From: Lachnospiraceae bacterium
Lineage (GTDB): Bacteria > Bacillota > Clostridia > Lachnospirales > Lachnospiraceae
DNA: 64,000 nucleotides
Assembly (NCBI GenBank): GCA_016286035.1
Contig: JAEERY010000092.1
Coordinates: forward strand, 35,257 to 99,256
Direction: 5' to 3'
Positions within the stretch are counted from its first letter, which is position 1. Every line of letters starts with the position of its first letter. A program made the position numbers and the translations under genes. Below are positions 56,613 to 64,000 of this stretch, one piece after another. The notes under the pieces were generated by a model. The model worked only from the letters and a program-made list of their open reading frames with translations. It was not told the origin of the DNA and ran no database searches.

Positions 56613-58307
56613 ATGAATGATTTCAGGTATTCTTACGGATTAAAGCGGCATATCCTTATTATCGATGATGAAGAAATAAACCGCGAGATCCTGGGAAACA
56701 TGCTTAAGAACGATTATGAGATCTCTTTTGCAGATAACGGTGCCATGGCATACGAGATGCTAAAGGATCATTCCTTGAAAATCTCTCTTATACTGCTGGA
56801 TCTTTTGATGCCGGTGATGGACGGCTTTGAATTTCTGGAAAAGATTAAAGATGATGAAAGCTTAAACGCTGTCCCGGTCATTGTAATGACTTCCGAAAAA
56901 CCAGCAGAAGTAAGAAGCATAAAGCTTGGGGCTGATGATTTTATTGCAAAGCCGTATGACAGTCCCGAGGTCATACTCGCAAGATGTGAACGTATAATCC
57001 AGCTGTATGAAGACAAGAGTATCATCACATCTACCGAAAAAGATCATCTTACAGGTCTTTATACGTTAGAGTTTTTCAATGAGTATATAAGACAGATAGA
57101 CAGTCTGGATATAGGAAAGAGTTATGATGCACTTGTTCTTAATATTGAGCATTTCCACATGGTCAATGAAATGTTCGGGAGAAAAGCGGGCGACGATGTA
57201 TTAAAGATGCTCAGTGATCTTCTAAGCGATACATTCAAGGATTCATTTAGTATCGGCTGCAGACCTGCCGCAGATTATTTCTATTTCTACCTCGATCATA
57301 ACGATGGATATGATAAGATCGTAAACTCTGTCCAGGAAAGGCTTGCAGGCTTCTCGCATATCCCTAAGATCCACCTGAGAGCAGGAGTATATTTCGATGC
57401 CGACAAGTCTCTGACACCCGATTGCCGTTTTGATCACGCAAAGTTTGCATGTGACAGGATAAGGGGAGATTATTCATCTCAGGTTTCAGTCTACAGCAAG
57501 GAATCATATGATGCAGATCTTTATCATGAACATCTGATAAATGATATCGATGATGCTATCGCCAATAAAGACCTTACCGTGTTCTATCAGCCAAAGTATT
57601 TCATACAGTCGGATAAACCGGTACTCAAAAGCGCTGAAGCTCTTATCAGATGGAAACACCCTGAGTTTGGGATGATAAGCCCCGGAGAGTTCATACCTCT
57701 TTTTGAGAGCAACGGACTGATACAGAAGCTCGATCATTATGTCTGGGAAGAGACTGCTAAACAGATAAAGACATGGAAAGAAAGATTCGGATACAGTGTT
57801 CCTGTTTCAGTCAATGTATCCAGGATCGATATATATGATCCTGAACTCGAAAGCAGACTAACCGGGCTGTTAAAAGAATATGATCTAAAACCCTCGGAAC
57901 TAATGCTCGAGATAACCGAATCAGCATATTCGGATGACGCAAAAGGATTGACCGATGTAGTCGAGAGGCTCAGAAAGATCGGATTTAAGATAGAAATGGA
58001 TGATTTCGGTTCGGGTTATTCATCATTAAATATGATAACGACTCTTCCTATAGATGCACTTAAGATGGATATGAAATTCATAAGAAACATGAACAGGGAC
58101 GAGAAGAGTCTCAAACTTGTTGAACTTGTTTTAGAGATAGCAGGTTTCTTGGAAGTGCCCACTATAGCAGAAGGTGTAGAAGATGCCGATCAGATAGAAG
58201 CACTAAAGAAGATGGGATGTGATATCGTACAGGGATACTATTTCTCAAAGCCTGTACCGCCAAATGATTTTGAGGAATTCATAAAGAAAGAACTTAATAA
58301 GCACTAA
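56613..58307 (+). CDS. Response regulator with degenerate GGDEF and active-type EAL
   Basis: A 564-residue cytoplasmic output protein. The receiver (about 10-128) has phosphoacceptor Asp63 (LLDLLMPVMDG). A GGDEF-like domain (about 140-300) has the motif degraded to AADYF (219-223), so cyclase activity is unlikely. The EAL domain (about 312-560) keeps E342-A343-L344, SVNVSRID, EITES, MDDFGSGYSS, KMDMKFI and IAEGVED, so it should hydrolyse c-di-GMP. The ATG at 56613 follows a GGTGGAGGGA site. It lies between the hybrid kinase and the HPt gene. Confidence 0.88.
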   Translation: MNDFRYSYGLKRHILIIDDEEINREILGNMLKNDYEISFADNGAMAYEMLKDHSLKISLILLDLLMPVMDGFEFLEKIKDDESLNAVPVIVMTSEKPAEVRSIKLGADDFIAKPYDSPEVILARCERIIQLYEDKSIITSTEKDHLTGLYTLEFFNEYIRQIDSLDIGKSYDALVLNIEHFHMVNEMFGRKAGDDVLKMLSDLLSDTFKDSFSIGCRPAADYFYFYLDHNDGYDKIVNSVQERLAGFSHIPKIHLRAGVYFDADKSLTPDCRFDHAKFACDRIRGDYSSQVSVYSKESYDADLYHEHLINDIDDAIANKDLTVFYQPKYFIQSDKPVLKSAEALIRWKHPEFGMISPGEFIPLFESNGLIQKLDHYVWEETAKQIKTWKERFGYSVPVSVNVSRIDIYDPELESRLTGLLKEYDLKPSELMLEITESAYSDDAKGLTDVVERLRKIGFKIEMDDFGSGYSSLNMITTLPIDALKMDMKFIRNMNRDEKSLKLVELVLEIAGFLEVPTIAEGVEDADQIEALKKMGCDIVQGYYFSKPVPPNDFEEFIKKELNKH

Positions 58308-58322
58308 AACGGAGGATGAAGG

Positions 58323-58658
58323 ATGACTGTTGATAATCTGCGTGATTTTGGAGCCAATGTCGATGAAGGCATCAGAAGATGTGTAAATAATGAGACCTTT
58401 TATCTAACCATGGTTCAAAAAGCTTTAAATGATAAGAGTTTTGATCAGCTTAATGAAGCCGTGGATTCAAAAGACATAGACAGGGCTTTTGAAGTGGCTC
58501 ATGCCCTTAAAGGTGTTCTGGGAAACCTTGCACTTACCCCAATGTTCGAAACCGTATCTGAAATGGTTGAGCTCTTAAGGAGCAAGACTGATACGGATTA
58601 CAGTATCTATACCGAAAAGATAAATGCACAAAAGAAACAGCTGGAAGAGTATCTGTAA
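58323..58658 (+). CDS. Stand-alone HPt phosphotransfer protein
   Basis: A 111-residue four-helix-bundle protein that carries phosphate between receivers. The signature helix is VAHALKGVLGNLAL with phospho-His60. It lies 15 bases after the EAL gene with a GGAGG site. It probably relays phosphate from the hybrid kinase receivers to the REC-EAL protein. Its stop is 4 bases from the stop of the convergent gene. Confidence 0.88.
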   Translation: MTVDNLRDFGANVDEGIRRCVNNETFYLTMVQKALNDKSFDQLNEAVDSKDIDRAFEVAHALKGVLGNLALTPMFETVSEMVELLRSKTDTDYSIYTEKINAQKKQLEEYL

Positions 58659-58662
58659 ATCA

Positions 58663-60282
58663 TTAAGATACAGTACTGTCTTTTAACAGCAGCTCATTAA
58701 ATATGGTCTCGATAGCCCTTAAAAGCTCGAGTTTAGGCATTGATTTTAAAATATAACCGTCAGGTTTCTTTTCCAGTATCTTTAAAACATCATTTTTATC
58801 ACTCTGTCCGGTAAGGAACACTATGGGGACATCATGAGATTTCGGATTTAAGCGTATCTTTTGCATGGTTTCATATCCGTCCATACCGGGCATTATATAA
58901 TCAAGCAGTATCAGATCGGGAACCGTACTGTTCATATAAAACATCGCTTCCTGTCCTGATCTGAATGTCTTAACGCGATATTTTGTCTTAAGCCATCTTT
59001 CAGTGATAGACAGAAAATCAGGATCATCATCTATCAAAAATACGGTTTTTGTTCTGTTAAGTTCATGCTGCATTTCAGAAAATGCCAGCATATCGTTAAC
59101 AAACAGATTCATGTCTATAGGACGGACATATTCCTTTCTTATACGCTCACAATTATGCACTTTTTTAGCCTCAGCGATATCCAGAGGATCTCCTACAAGG
59201 CACAGAATCCTGTTATCGTCCTCACAAAGCTCGGTAAGATGTGAGCTTACAATTCTTATGTTTTCAGTGTTTCCAGCAGCATAGTATAACCACAGATCAG
59301 CGTCATGGCGATGTTCAAGTATCTGTGCAGTATCGTCATCAACGCAAATGATCTCAAATCCCACTTCTTTAAGATTGTTGATTATTCCCTTGTTGACCAT
59401 TCCGTGAGATCCTTCTATAAAGAGAATGGTTCTTTTTTCTTCTTCATTTTTCTCTACGTTTTTATCTTCAGCAAGCTCTTCAACGGGCTTTTTGAAGTAT
59501 TCCGCTATGTGAGAAAAGCTTCTGTAATCATCAAGCATCTCTCTGGTAAGCTTTGGCAGATCATGAACATCTCCCTGACGTGAAAGATATTCAAGTTTCG
59601 ATGCTTCATCTGCCAATTGTTTTGCACCGATCAGTCCTGCCATGCTCTTTAAAGAATGAACTCTCAACGAATACATGGACCAGTTTCTGTCTTTGCAGAA
59701 ATTGTCGATCTCTTCAGCTTTTGAAGCAACAGAAGAGACGAAGATCTCTAAAGAATTCAGATAATCTTCAGCATCTCCGCAGTGTTCTATACCATTTTTA
59801 AGATCCAGTTTGGGGATTGTCTTTATCCAGTTTGGCAGCAAAGAAAGCTGCTTGTCTATATCTTTGGTTTCATTTTGAAAGATAACACCGGATTTTGCAC
59901 TTTCAGAAAGATAGGTAGAGAGTATACGTGTAAGTTCATCAGGATCGACAGGTTTAAACAAAACATCAGCAAAACCTGCAGCCTTATAAAGGTTTATATT
60001 ATCCTTTGCACTTTCCGCCGTATGACATATGACGGGAGTATCCACACCGTTTTTTCTGAACAGTTCTTTTAAATGAATGAGAGTATCAACTCCGTCAACA
60101 TCAGGCATACGATGATCCATAAGGATAAGATCATAGTGGTTCTTTCTGCAGTATTCCAGACATTCCGAAGCACTTTCGGCCTGATCAGAGTGCACGTTAT
60201 GAGAATCGAGCATAGTCGAAAGTATGCTCCTGTTTATCGCCATATCGTCTACTACCAACACATTTGCACTCTTGTTTTCCAT
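58663..60282 (-). CDS. Multidomain regulator: REC-HPt-pseudoREC-REC
   Basis: A 539-residue cytoplasmic protein on the opposite strand. REC1 (about 4-125) has Asp56 (ILMDHRMPDVDG). An HPt domain (about 150-260) has His209 (RVHSLKSMAGLIGA). A receiver-like domain (about 283-400) lacks the Asp where LWLYYAAG occurs and so cannot be phosphorylated. REC3 (about 412-530) has Asp461 (LLDYIMPGMDG). There is no DNA-binding or enzymatic output, so it looks like a relay or branching hub. I chose the ATG at 60282 because GGAGGAC lies 6 bases upstream; an ATG at 60297 lies before that site. Confidence 0.85.
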   Translation of the reverse strand: MENKSANVLVVDDMAINRSILSTMLDSHNVHSDQAESASECLEYCRKNHYDLILMDHRMPDVDGVDTLIHLKELFRKNGVDTPVICHTAESAKDNINLYKAAGFADVLFKPVDPDELTRILSTYLSESAKSGVIFQNETKDIDKQLSLLPNWIKTIPKLDLKNGIEHCGDAEDYLNSLEIFVSSVASKAEEIDNFCKDRNWSMYSLRVHSLKSMAGLIGAKQLADEASKLEYLSRQGDVHDLPKLTREMLDDYRSFSHIAEYFKKPVEELAEDKNVEKNEEEKRTILFIEGSHGMVNKGIINNLKEVGFEIICVDDDTAQILEHRHDADLWLYYAAGNTENIRIVSSHLTELCEDDNRILCLVGDPLDIAEAKKVHNCERIRKEYVRPIDMNLFVNDMLAFSEMQHELNRTKTVFLIDDDPDFLSITERWLKTKYRVKTFRSGQEAMFYMNSTVPDLILLDYIMPGMDGYETMQKIRLNPKSHDVPIVFLTGQSDKNDVLKILEKKPDGYILKSMPKLELLRAIETIFNELLLKDSTVS

Positions 60283-60681
60283 TAGAATGTCCTCCATACC
60301 TGTAAAAAATTATACTTTAAACAGGCGTCTTTATCAATATTTGCTCAACTCCATCATACAAAATTTGATCAGCCAATTATTTAAGATATTGCATTGCTAT
60401 ATTCCAAAAACAATGCAAAACACCATGTCAACATTTATTTTTTTATGTTTTTTTGAACAGATTTTTGAAAATAACGTATTTACGCTGTTTGTAAGATATC
60501 GAAAACTACGAACGGTCGTATACGATGTCCGAACGGTCGAAAAAAGGCACAAAATATAGCAAAAAAGAGCCAAAATGCCCCTATATGATGACAGTTCTGT
60601 TACAGTTTCTCATTTATGGTTGTAACATCTCATTCAGAGACACGTAAACATTCTCACATTGAAATTCAAGGAGGAAGCTAT
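60283..60681. other. AT-rich intergenic region with operator repeats
   Basis: About 400 bases separate the divergent regulator and the secreted-protein gene. The left part (to 60500) is very AT-rich with no gene or clear hairpin. The right part holds two direct repeats (60509-60539), a possible -10 TATGAT at 60584-60589 without a -35, and a pair of ACAGTT elements at 60591 and 60602. No coding sequence is supported. Confidence 0.6.
60509..60539 (-). promoter_or_regulatory. LytTR-type operator (two direct repeats, 21-bp period)
   Basis: CGAACGGTCG occurs at 60509-60518 and 60530-60539. On the - strand the core elements read ACCGTTCGG and ACCGTTCGT with a 12-base spacer. Both match the published LytTR (AgrA/AlgR-family) pattern [TA][AC][CA]GTTN[AG][TG], and the 12-base spacing is the usual one. 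The repeats lie about 143 bases before the secreted-protein ATG and about 230 bases from the other start, so the target is probably the secreted protein. The regulator is not in the window. Confidence 0.75.
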
Positions 60682-61848
60682 ATGAGAAAAAAGATACTGG
60701 CAATCGTTACATCGTTAATTTTATTGGCAAGTTTATTTATCACACCGTTCGCATCATATGCAGCCGGACTTACACAGGCAACCAATGCAAGCAAAGTTAC
60801 ATACGGAACACTTTCTGCTGATGATATACAGCTTTTAAGATCAGTATTTGATGCAGATTATTATGCAGCAAAGAATCCAGATCTTGCTGGAAAGAGCAAT
60901 GCTCAGCTGTTCGATCATTTCATTACAAAAGGAATCTTTGAAGGAAGAACATGTAATGCCGAATTTGATCCTGCTGCTTACGCATCAGCTAATAAAGGTC
61001 TCTTAGAAAAGTATAAAAAAGACATTATGGCTTACTACAGAGATTTCTACAGCAAGGATAAAGCAACAAGAGCGACACTTATAGCCACATTGGAAGCATG
61101 TGCAAATGCAAAGATAACAGTTACAGGTCTTGCAGACGATTCAATAGTTATATCACCTGAACTTTACTTATTTGCAAAAGCTAGTAATATTGAAGAATAT
61201 GTTATTGCAAAAGCAGCCTGGCAGGCACTCCAGAAAGGTCAGCCGGTAGAATTAACAGAAGACATTATCATTATTCCGGATGGTGCACTTGAACTTGCAA
61301 AAGGTATGACTCCCGTTTGTACTCTTTCACTGAATGGTCAGAATTTTGTTTGGGTCACTGTAAGAACATGTGAAACAGGCGCTGCTCTTTATAGTATGGA
61401 TGAAAGAAATCCGCTTATTACAGTAGGTAACTATGAAGAAAGCGAAGATAATATTACGATCTTTGCATCAGAATTCGGCGTTATTGAGAATACCGCTGAA
61501 AATCATCGTAACTGGAATGCAGAGGGCTTAGCTGAAGGAGGAGTTGTTTTCGCAGAAGAAACCATAACATCTACAGGATGGAGACGTCCAACTGAAGTAC
61601 ACATGAGTGATAGCGCAAAAGCATATAACATTCAATTTGAAGATGATTACATGCCTGTTGATTCATGGACAGTTTATTGTGATCCAAGCGGAACTGAAAA
61701 CACAACATATACTGCAGTTGCAGGTCTTGAAGCCAATGATGATGGTACATATGATGTATCAATCGGATTATACAACGAAGAAAATGATTTCGCTGTAGTA
61801 GAAGATTATAATTGTGCAAATGAACCTATTGCTGATTTATACCAATAG
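60682..61848 (+). CDS. Secreted protein with FDADYYAAKNPDL-type repeats
   Basis: A 388-residue exported protein of unknown function. A signal peptide (about 1-28, RKKILAIVTS to SYA-AG) precedes a segment with the pattern FDADYYAAKNPDLAG, then HFITKGIFEGRTC, then FDPAAYASANKGLL, which are two repeats of a module I associate with surface proteins of related clostridia. The rest is acidic and beta-rich. There is no sorting signal, lipobox or C-terminal anchor, so it is probably released or bound non-covalently. The ATG at 60682 follows a strong AAGGAGGAAG site. The LytTR-like operator upstream suggests signal-dependent expression. Confidence 0.7.
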   Translation: MRKKILAIVTSLILLASLFITPFASYAAGLTQATNASKVTYGTLSADDIQLLRSVFDADYYAAKNPDLAGKSNAQLFDHFITKGIFEGRTCNAEFDPAAYASANKGLLEKYKKDIMAYYRDFYSKDKATRATLIATLEACANAKITVTGLADDSIVISPELYLFAKASNIEEYVIAKAAWQALQKGQPVELTEDIIIIPDGALELAKGMTPVCTLSLNGQNFVWVTVRTCETGAALYSMDERNPLITVGNYEESEDNITIFASEFGVIENTAENHRNWNAEGLAEGGVVFAEETITSTGWRRPTEVHMSDSAKAYNIQFEDDYMPVDSWTVYCDPSGTENTTYTAVAGLEANDDGTYDVSIGLYNEENDFAVVEDYNCANEPIADLYQ

Positions 61849-61881
61849 CATTTATATCTGAAAAATATCACAACTAAAACC

Positions 61882-61912
61882 AAAGCCCAAGGTATCATCC
61901 TTGGGCTTTTAA
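61882..61912. terminator. Bidirectional terminator
   Basis: AAAGCCCAAGG, a TATCAT loop and CCTTGGGCTTTT form an 11-bp stem between the secreted-protein gene and the convergent TetR gene. Confidence 0.92.
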
Positions 61913-61918
61913 CATTTA

Positions 61919-62521
61919 TCATTCAGCTGCAAACTGATCAATTATGCTGTTTATCGCATTATACAAATAGGGTTTAAGTTCATCTATCTTCACCGGCTGG
62001 TCATATAGTATGGAAGAGTAGATGCTCGAACCTGTAAGTTCTATTATCATATACATCATAAGACGTGGATTTTTAATCTCATCGCCTATATCCTTCAAAA
62101 GACTTTCCGAAGCTTCTTTAATCGTTGTCTCTTCTGATACAACAGTACTTTCCATAGCATATCTCGAGAAACCAAGACCCAGATTCTTTGATATAAACAT
62201 TAAAAGTACCTTGTCTTTTGTAAGCGCATCTATTATGTCATTAATCACAAAGAGTATCCTGTCTCTGTATCCAAAAACATCACATTCACGCATATGTTCC
62301 ATAGCATCATCAAACAGTTTGCTTGCCCTGTGTATCACAAGTTTATTGTTTATATCGTACTTATCCTTAAAATACAGATAAAACGTACCTTTTGCCACAC
62401 CTGCCTGTTCAACGATATCCGATATGGAAGTATTATGGATACCTTTTTCCGTGAACAGTTTAAATGCGGTATCAAGCAAAGATTCTCTTTTTTTCAGTTT
62501 GTTTTCTTCAGCTTTTCCCAT
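61919..62521 (-). CDS. TetR/AcrR family transcriptional regulator
   Basis: A 200-residue repressor. The N-terminal helix-turn-helix (about 10-60) has LLDTAFKLFTEKGIHNTSISDIVEQAGVAKGTFYLYFKDKY as family hallmark in pieces, and the ligand-binding helical domain follows. The ATG at 62521 has an AAGGAAAGG site. It is divergent from an MMPL-type transporter gene with repeated TTGGTCATT elements between them, the usual layout for a repressor controlling its own efflux gene. Confidence 0.88.
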   Translation of the reverse strand: MGKAEENKLKKRESLLDTAFKLFTEKGIHNTSISDIVEQAGVAKGTFYLYFKDKYDINNKLVIHRASKLFDDAMEHMRECDVFGYRDRILFVINDIIDALTKDKVLLMFISKNLGLGFSRYAMESTVVSEETTIKEASESLLKDIGDEIKNPRLMMYMIIELTGSSIYSSILYDQPVKIDELKPYLYNAINSIIDQFAAE

Positions 62522-62591
62522 GTTTTTCAACCTTTCCTTATCTTATTTAAACACCTAATTTATAAAAAATCAATAAACTCTAAAATTTTTA

Positions 62592-62620
62592 TTGACTATT
62601 GGTCATTAATTTGTTATAAC
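62592..62620 (+). promoter_or_regulatory. Promoter of the MMPL transporter gene
   Basis: TTGACT (62592-62597) and TATAAC (62615-62620) at 17-bp spacing. A TTGGTCATT element lies in the spacer, so repressor binding would block polymerase. Confidence 0.75.
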
Positions 62621-62651
62621 ATGATTGAACAGAAAATGAACGTTGGTCATT
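62593..62651. promoter_or_regulatory. Probable TetR operator pair
   Basis: TTGGTCATT occurs at 62599-62607 and 62643-62651. The first lies in the near-palindrome TGAC-TATTG-GTCA (62593-62605) inside the promoter. The second lies in AATGAAC-GTTGGTCATT, whose arms AATGA and TCATT are inverted, just downstream of the predicted transcript start. Confidence 0.6.
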
Positions 62652-62696
62652 TTTACAAGTAAACATATTTAATCAATCGAAAGCAAGGTGCATAAC

Positions 62697-64000
62697 ATGA
62701 TCAGATTAGGACAGAAGATAGTTAAATACAGGGTTGCGATAATCATATTGTCGATAATCCTTCTAGTTCCTTCGGTAATAGGATATTTCAAGACAAGAGT
62801 CAATTATGATATCCTCTATTACCTTCCGAAGGACATCGAAACAATGGTCGGACAGGACATACTGGTTGATCAGTTCGGTACCGGAGCCTTTTCGTTTCTT
62901 ATCATAGACGGTATGAATGAAAAGGATGCCGCAGCGGTAAAAGCAAAAGTCGAACAGGTTGATCACGTAGCGGATGTCATCTGGTATGATTCGGTAGCAG
63001 ATCTTTCAATACCGATGAACATGCTTCCCGATGAGCTCTATGATGCATTTAACAGCGGCGATGCAACGATGATGGCAGTAATATTTGACGAGACAACATC
63101 GGCAGACGGAACCATGAATGCAATAGAAAAGATAAGAAGCATAACAAATGAGCAGTGCTTCCTAAGCGGAATGAGCGCAGTCGTTACAGACACAAAGAAT
63201 CTTTCTGAAAAAGAAACACCCATATATGTTCTGATAGCAGTTGCTTTGGCAATAATAGTTCTCGGTGCTACAATGGATTCTTTTCTTGCACCTGTATTCT
63301 TCCTTGTAGGTATAGGGATCGCAATACTTTACAACCTCGGAAGCAATGTAGTACTCGGAGAGATAAGTTATATCACAAAGGCTCTTACAGCTGTCCTTCA
63401 GCTGGGTGTCACCATGGATTACTCGATCTTCTTGTGGCATAGCTACGAAGAAAACCTTGAAAACACTCCTGATGACAAGGAAAGAGCTATGGCTCAGGCT
63501 ATAAGCAATACGATAAGTTCTGTTGTTGGAAGTTCAATAACAACGATAGCCGGTTTCGTCGCACTTTGTTTCATGAGCTTCACTCTTGGTCTGGATCTTG
63601 GAATAGTAATGGCTAAGGGAGTTTTCATCGGAGTTATCTCTTGTGTAACAGTACTTCCTTCAATGCTTCTTGTTTTTGATAAGGCTATACAAAAGACCAA
63701 GCATAAACCTCTGCTACCCGATATGCCCAAGGTATCAGAATTCATAGTAAAGCACACATGGCTGTTTGCTGTATTGTTTGTGATACTGTTAATACCTTCA
63801 ATATACGGATATAAGAATACCTCGGTTTATTACAACCTGGATTCAACACTTCCCAAGACTCTTCCGAGCATAATGGCAAACACAAAGCAGAATGAACTGT
63901 TCAATATGAACAGTACTCATATGGTTTTATATGATGCCGATATGCCGATAGGAGAGAGTCAGAGGATGATCGCTGACATAAAAGCAGTCGACGGTGTAAA
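62697..64000 (+). CDS. MMPL/RND-family transporter (partial, runs off the window)
   Basis: An open frame of 434 codons with no stop before the window ends. It starts MIRLGQKIVKYRVAIIILSIIL, with a first membrane helix, a large extracytoplasmic domain (about 30-175), then five or six membrane helices (about 178-335) that include an MDYSIFLWHSYEE segment typical of MMPL proteins. A second half then repeats the plan (helix at about 350, extracytoplasmic loop). Such proteins export lipids or drugs by proton motive force. Divergent from a TetR regulator. No separate start codon competes. Confidence 0.88.
   Translation, partial: MIRLGQKIVKYRVAIIILSIILLVPSVIGYFKTRVNYDILYYLPKDIETMVGQDILVDQFGTGAFSFLIIDGMNEKDAAAVKAKVEQVDHVADVIWYDSVADLSIPMNMLPDELYDAFNSGDATMMAVIFDETTSADGTMNAIEKIRSITNEQCFLSGMSAVVTDTKNLSEKETPIYVLIAVALAIIVLGATMDSFLAPVFFLVGIGIAILYNLGSNVVLGEISYITKALTAVLQLGVTMDYSIFLWHSYEENLENTPDDKERAMAQAISNTISSVVGSSITTIAGFVALCFMSFTLGLDLGIVMAKGVFIGVISCVTVLPSMLLVFDKAIQKTKHKPLLPDMPKVSEFIVKHTWLFAVLFVILLIPSIYGYKNTSVYYNLDSTLPKTLPSIMANTKQNELFNMNSTHMVLYDADMPIGESQRMIADIKAVDGV

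Noticed and set aside
60591..60607. Two ACAGTT elements downstream of the LytTR repeats
   Set aside because: Their spacing (11 bases) and flanks do not fit the LytTR pattern, so I do not count them as a second operator.
60616..60618. Earlier start of the secreted protein
   Set aside because: The ATG at 60682 follows a strong AAGGAGG site and gives a proper signal peptide.

Overview
The window reads as a low-GC Firmicutes chromosome, most likely a clostridial Lachnospiraceae. The supporting signs are AGGAGG-type ribosome binding sites, a T-box leader, RecU rather than RuvC, ZapA, Asp23/FakA/DegV genes, a GerW/YtfJ-type gene and an rpmB-asp23-fakA-recG order like that of Bacillus and clostridia. 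The family assignment is inference. Almost every gene is on the + strand; only rpmB, one multi-receiver protein and a TetR regulator are on the - strand. I see no insertion sequence, prophage or CRISPR array. The last gene runs off the window and the first bases look like the end of a tRNA gene.

Layout: (1) 1-9606, amino-acid biosynthesis: a pyridoxal/pyridoxamine kinase gene, then a tryptophan T-box leader and a seven-gene trp operon in the unusual order C-F-B-A-D-E-G, then ilvN-ilvC behind a near-consensus promoter. (2) 9659-14201, a four-gene ABC-2 type exporter cluster that includes a membrane protein with two copies of a DPMTGEP motif. (3) 14258-20025, leuCD, a two-component system, ruvAB and zapA. 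(4) 20095-27698, a U32 peptidase with a companion protein, a natural fusion of a SEDS glycosyltransferase to a class B PBP, a Nudix hydrolase, ytfI/ytfJ-like genes and a coiled-coil protein with a minimal J-like HPD segment. (5) 27747-44246, housekeeping genes: rpmB, asp23, fakA, recG, degV, a type IIA topoisomerase pair, rsmD, coaD, a cell-wall amidase, two pseudouridine synthases and recU. (6) 44302-47845, an HD-GYP protein with a transporter-like membrane sensor followed by a diguanylate cyclase. (7) 47931-52826, a partial his operon with two unusual fusions: HisZ-HisG, and a HisF-like domain that has lost both catalytic aspartates fused to HisI-HisE. (8) 52865-60282, a phosphorelay block: a 1225-residue hybrid kinase with two solute-binding domains, a REC-GGDEF(degenerate)-EAL protein, a free HPt protein and, convergently, a REC-HPt-pseudoREC-REC protein. 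(9) 60298-64000, a long intergenic region with a textbook LytTR-type operator, a secreted protein, and a divergent TetR/MMPL-transporter pair with repeated operator-like sequences.

The genes fit together in several ways. Trp, Val/Ile/Leu and His biosynthesis genes are grouped and lie behind strong sigma-A promoters or a T-box. RuvAB and RecU would process and resolve Holliday junctions. FakA and the nearby DegV protein could form a fatty-acid kinase. The HD-GYP, GGDEF and EAL proteins, with the phosphorelay, point to c-di-GMP control by extracytoplasmic ligands. The most unusual items are the his fusions, the SEDS-PBP fusion, the phosphorelay/c-di-GMP block and the LytTR operator upstream of the secreted protein.
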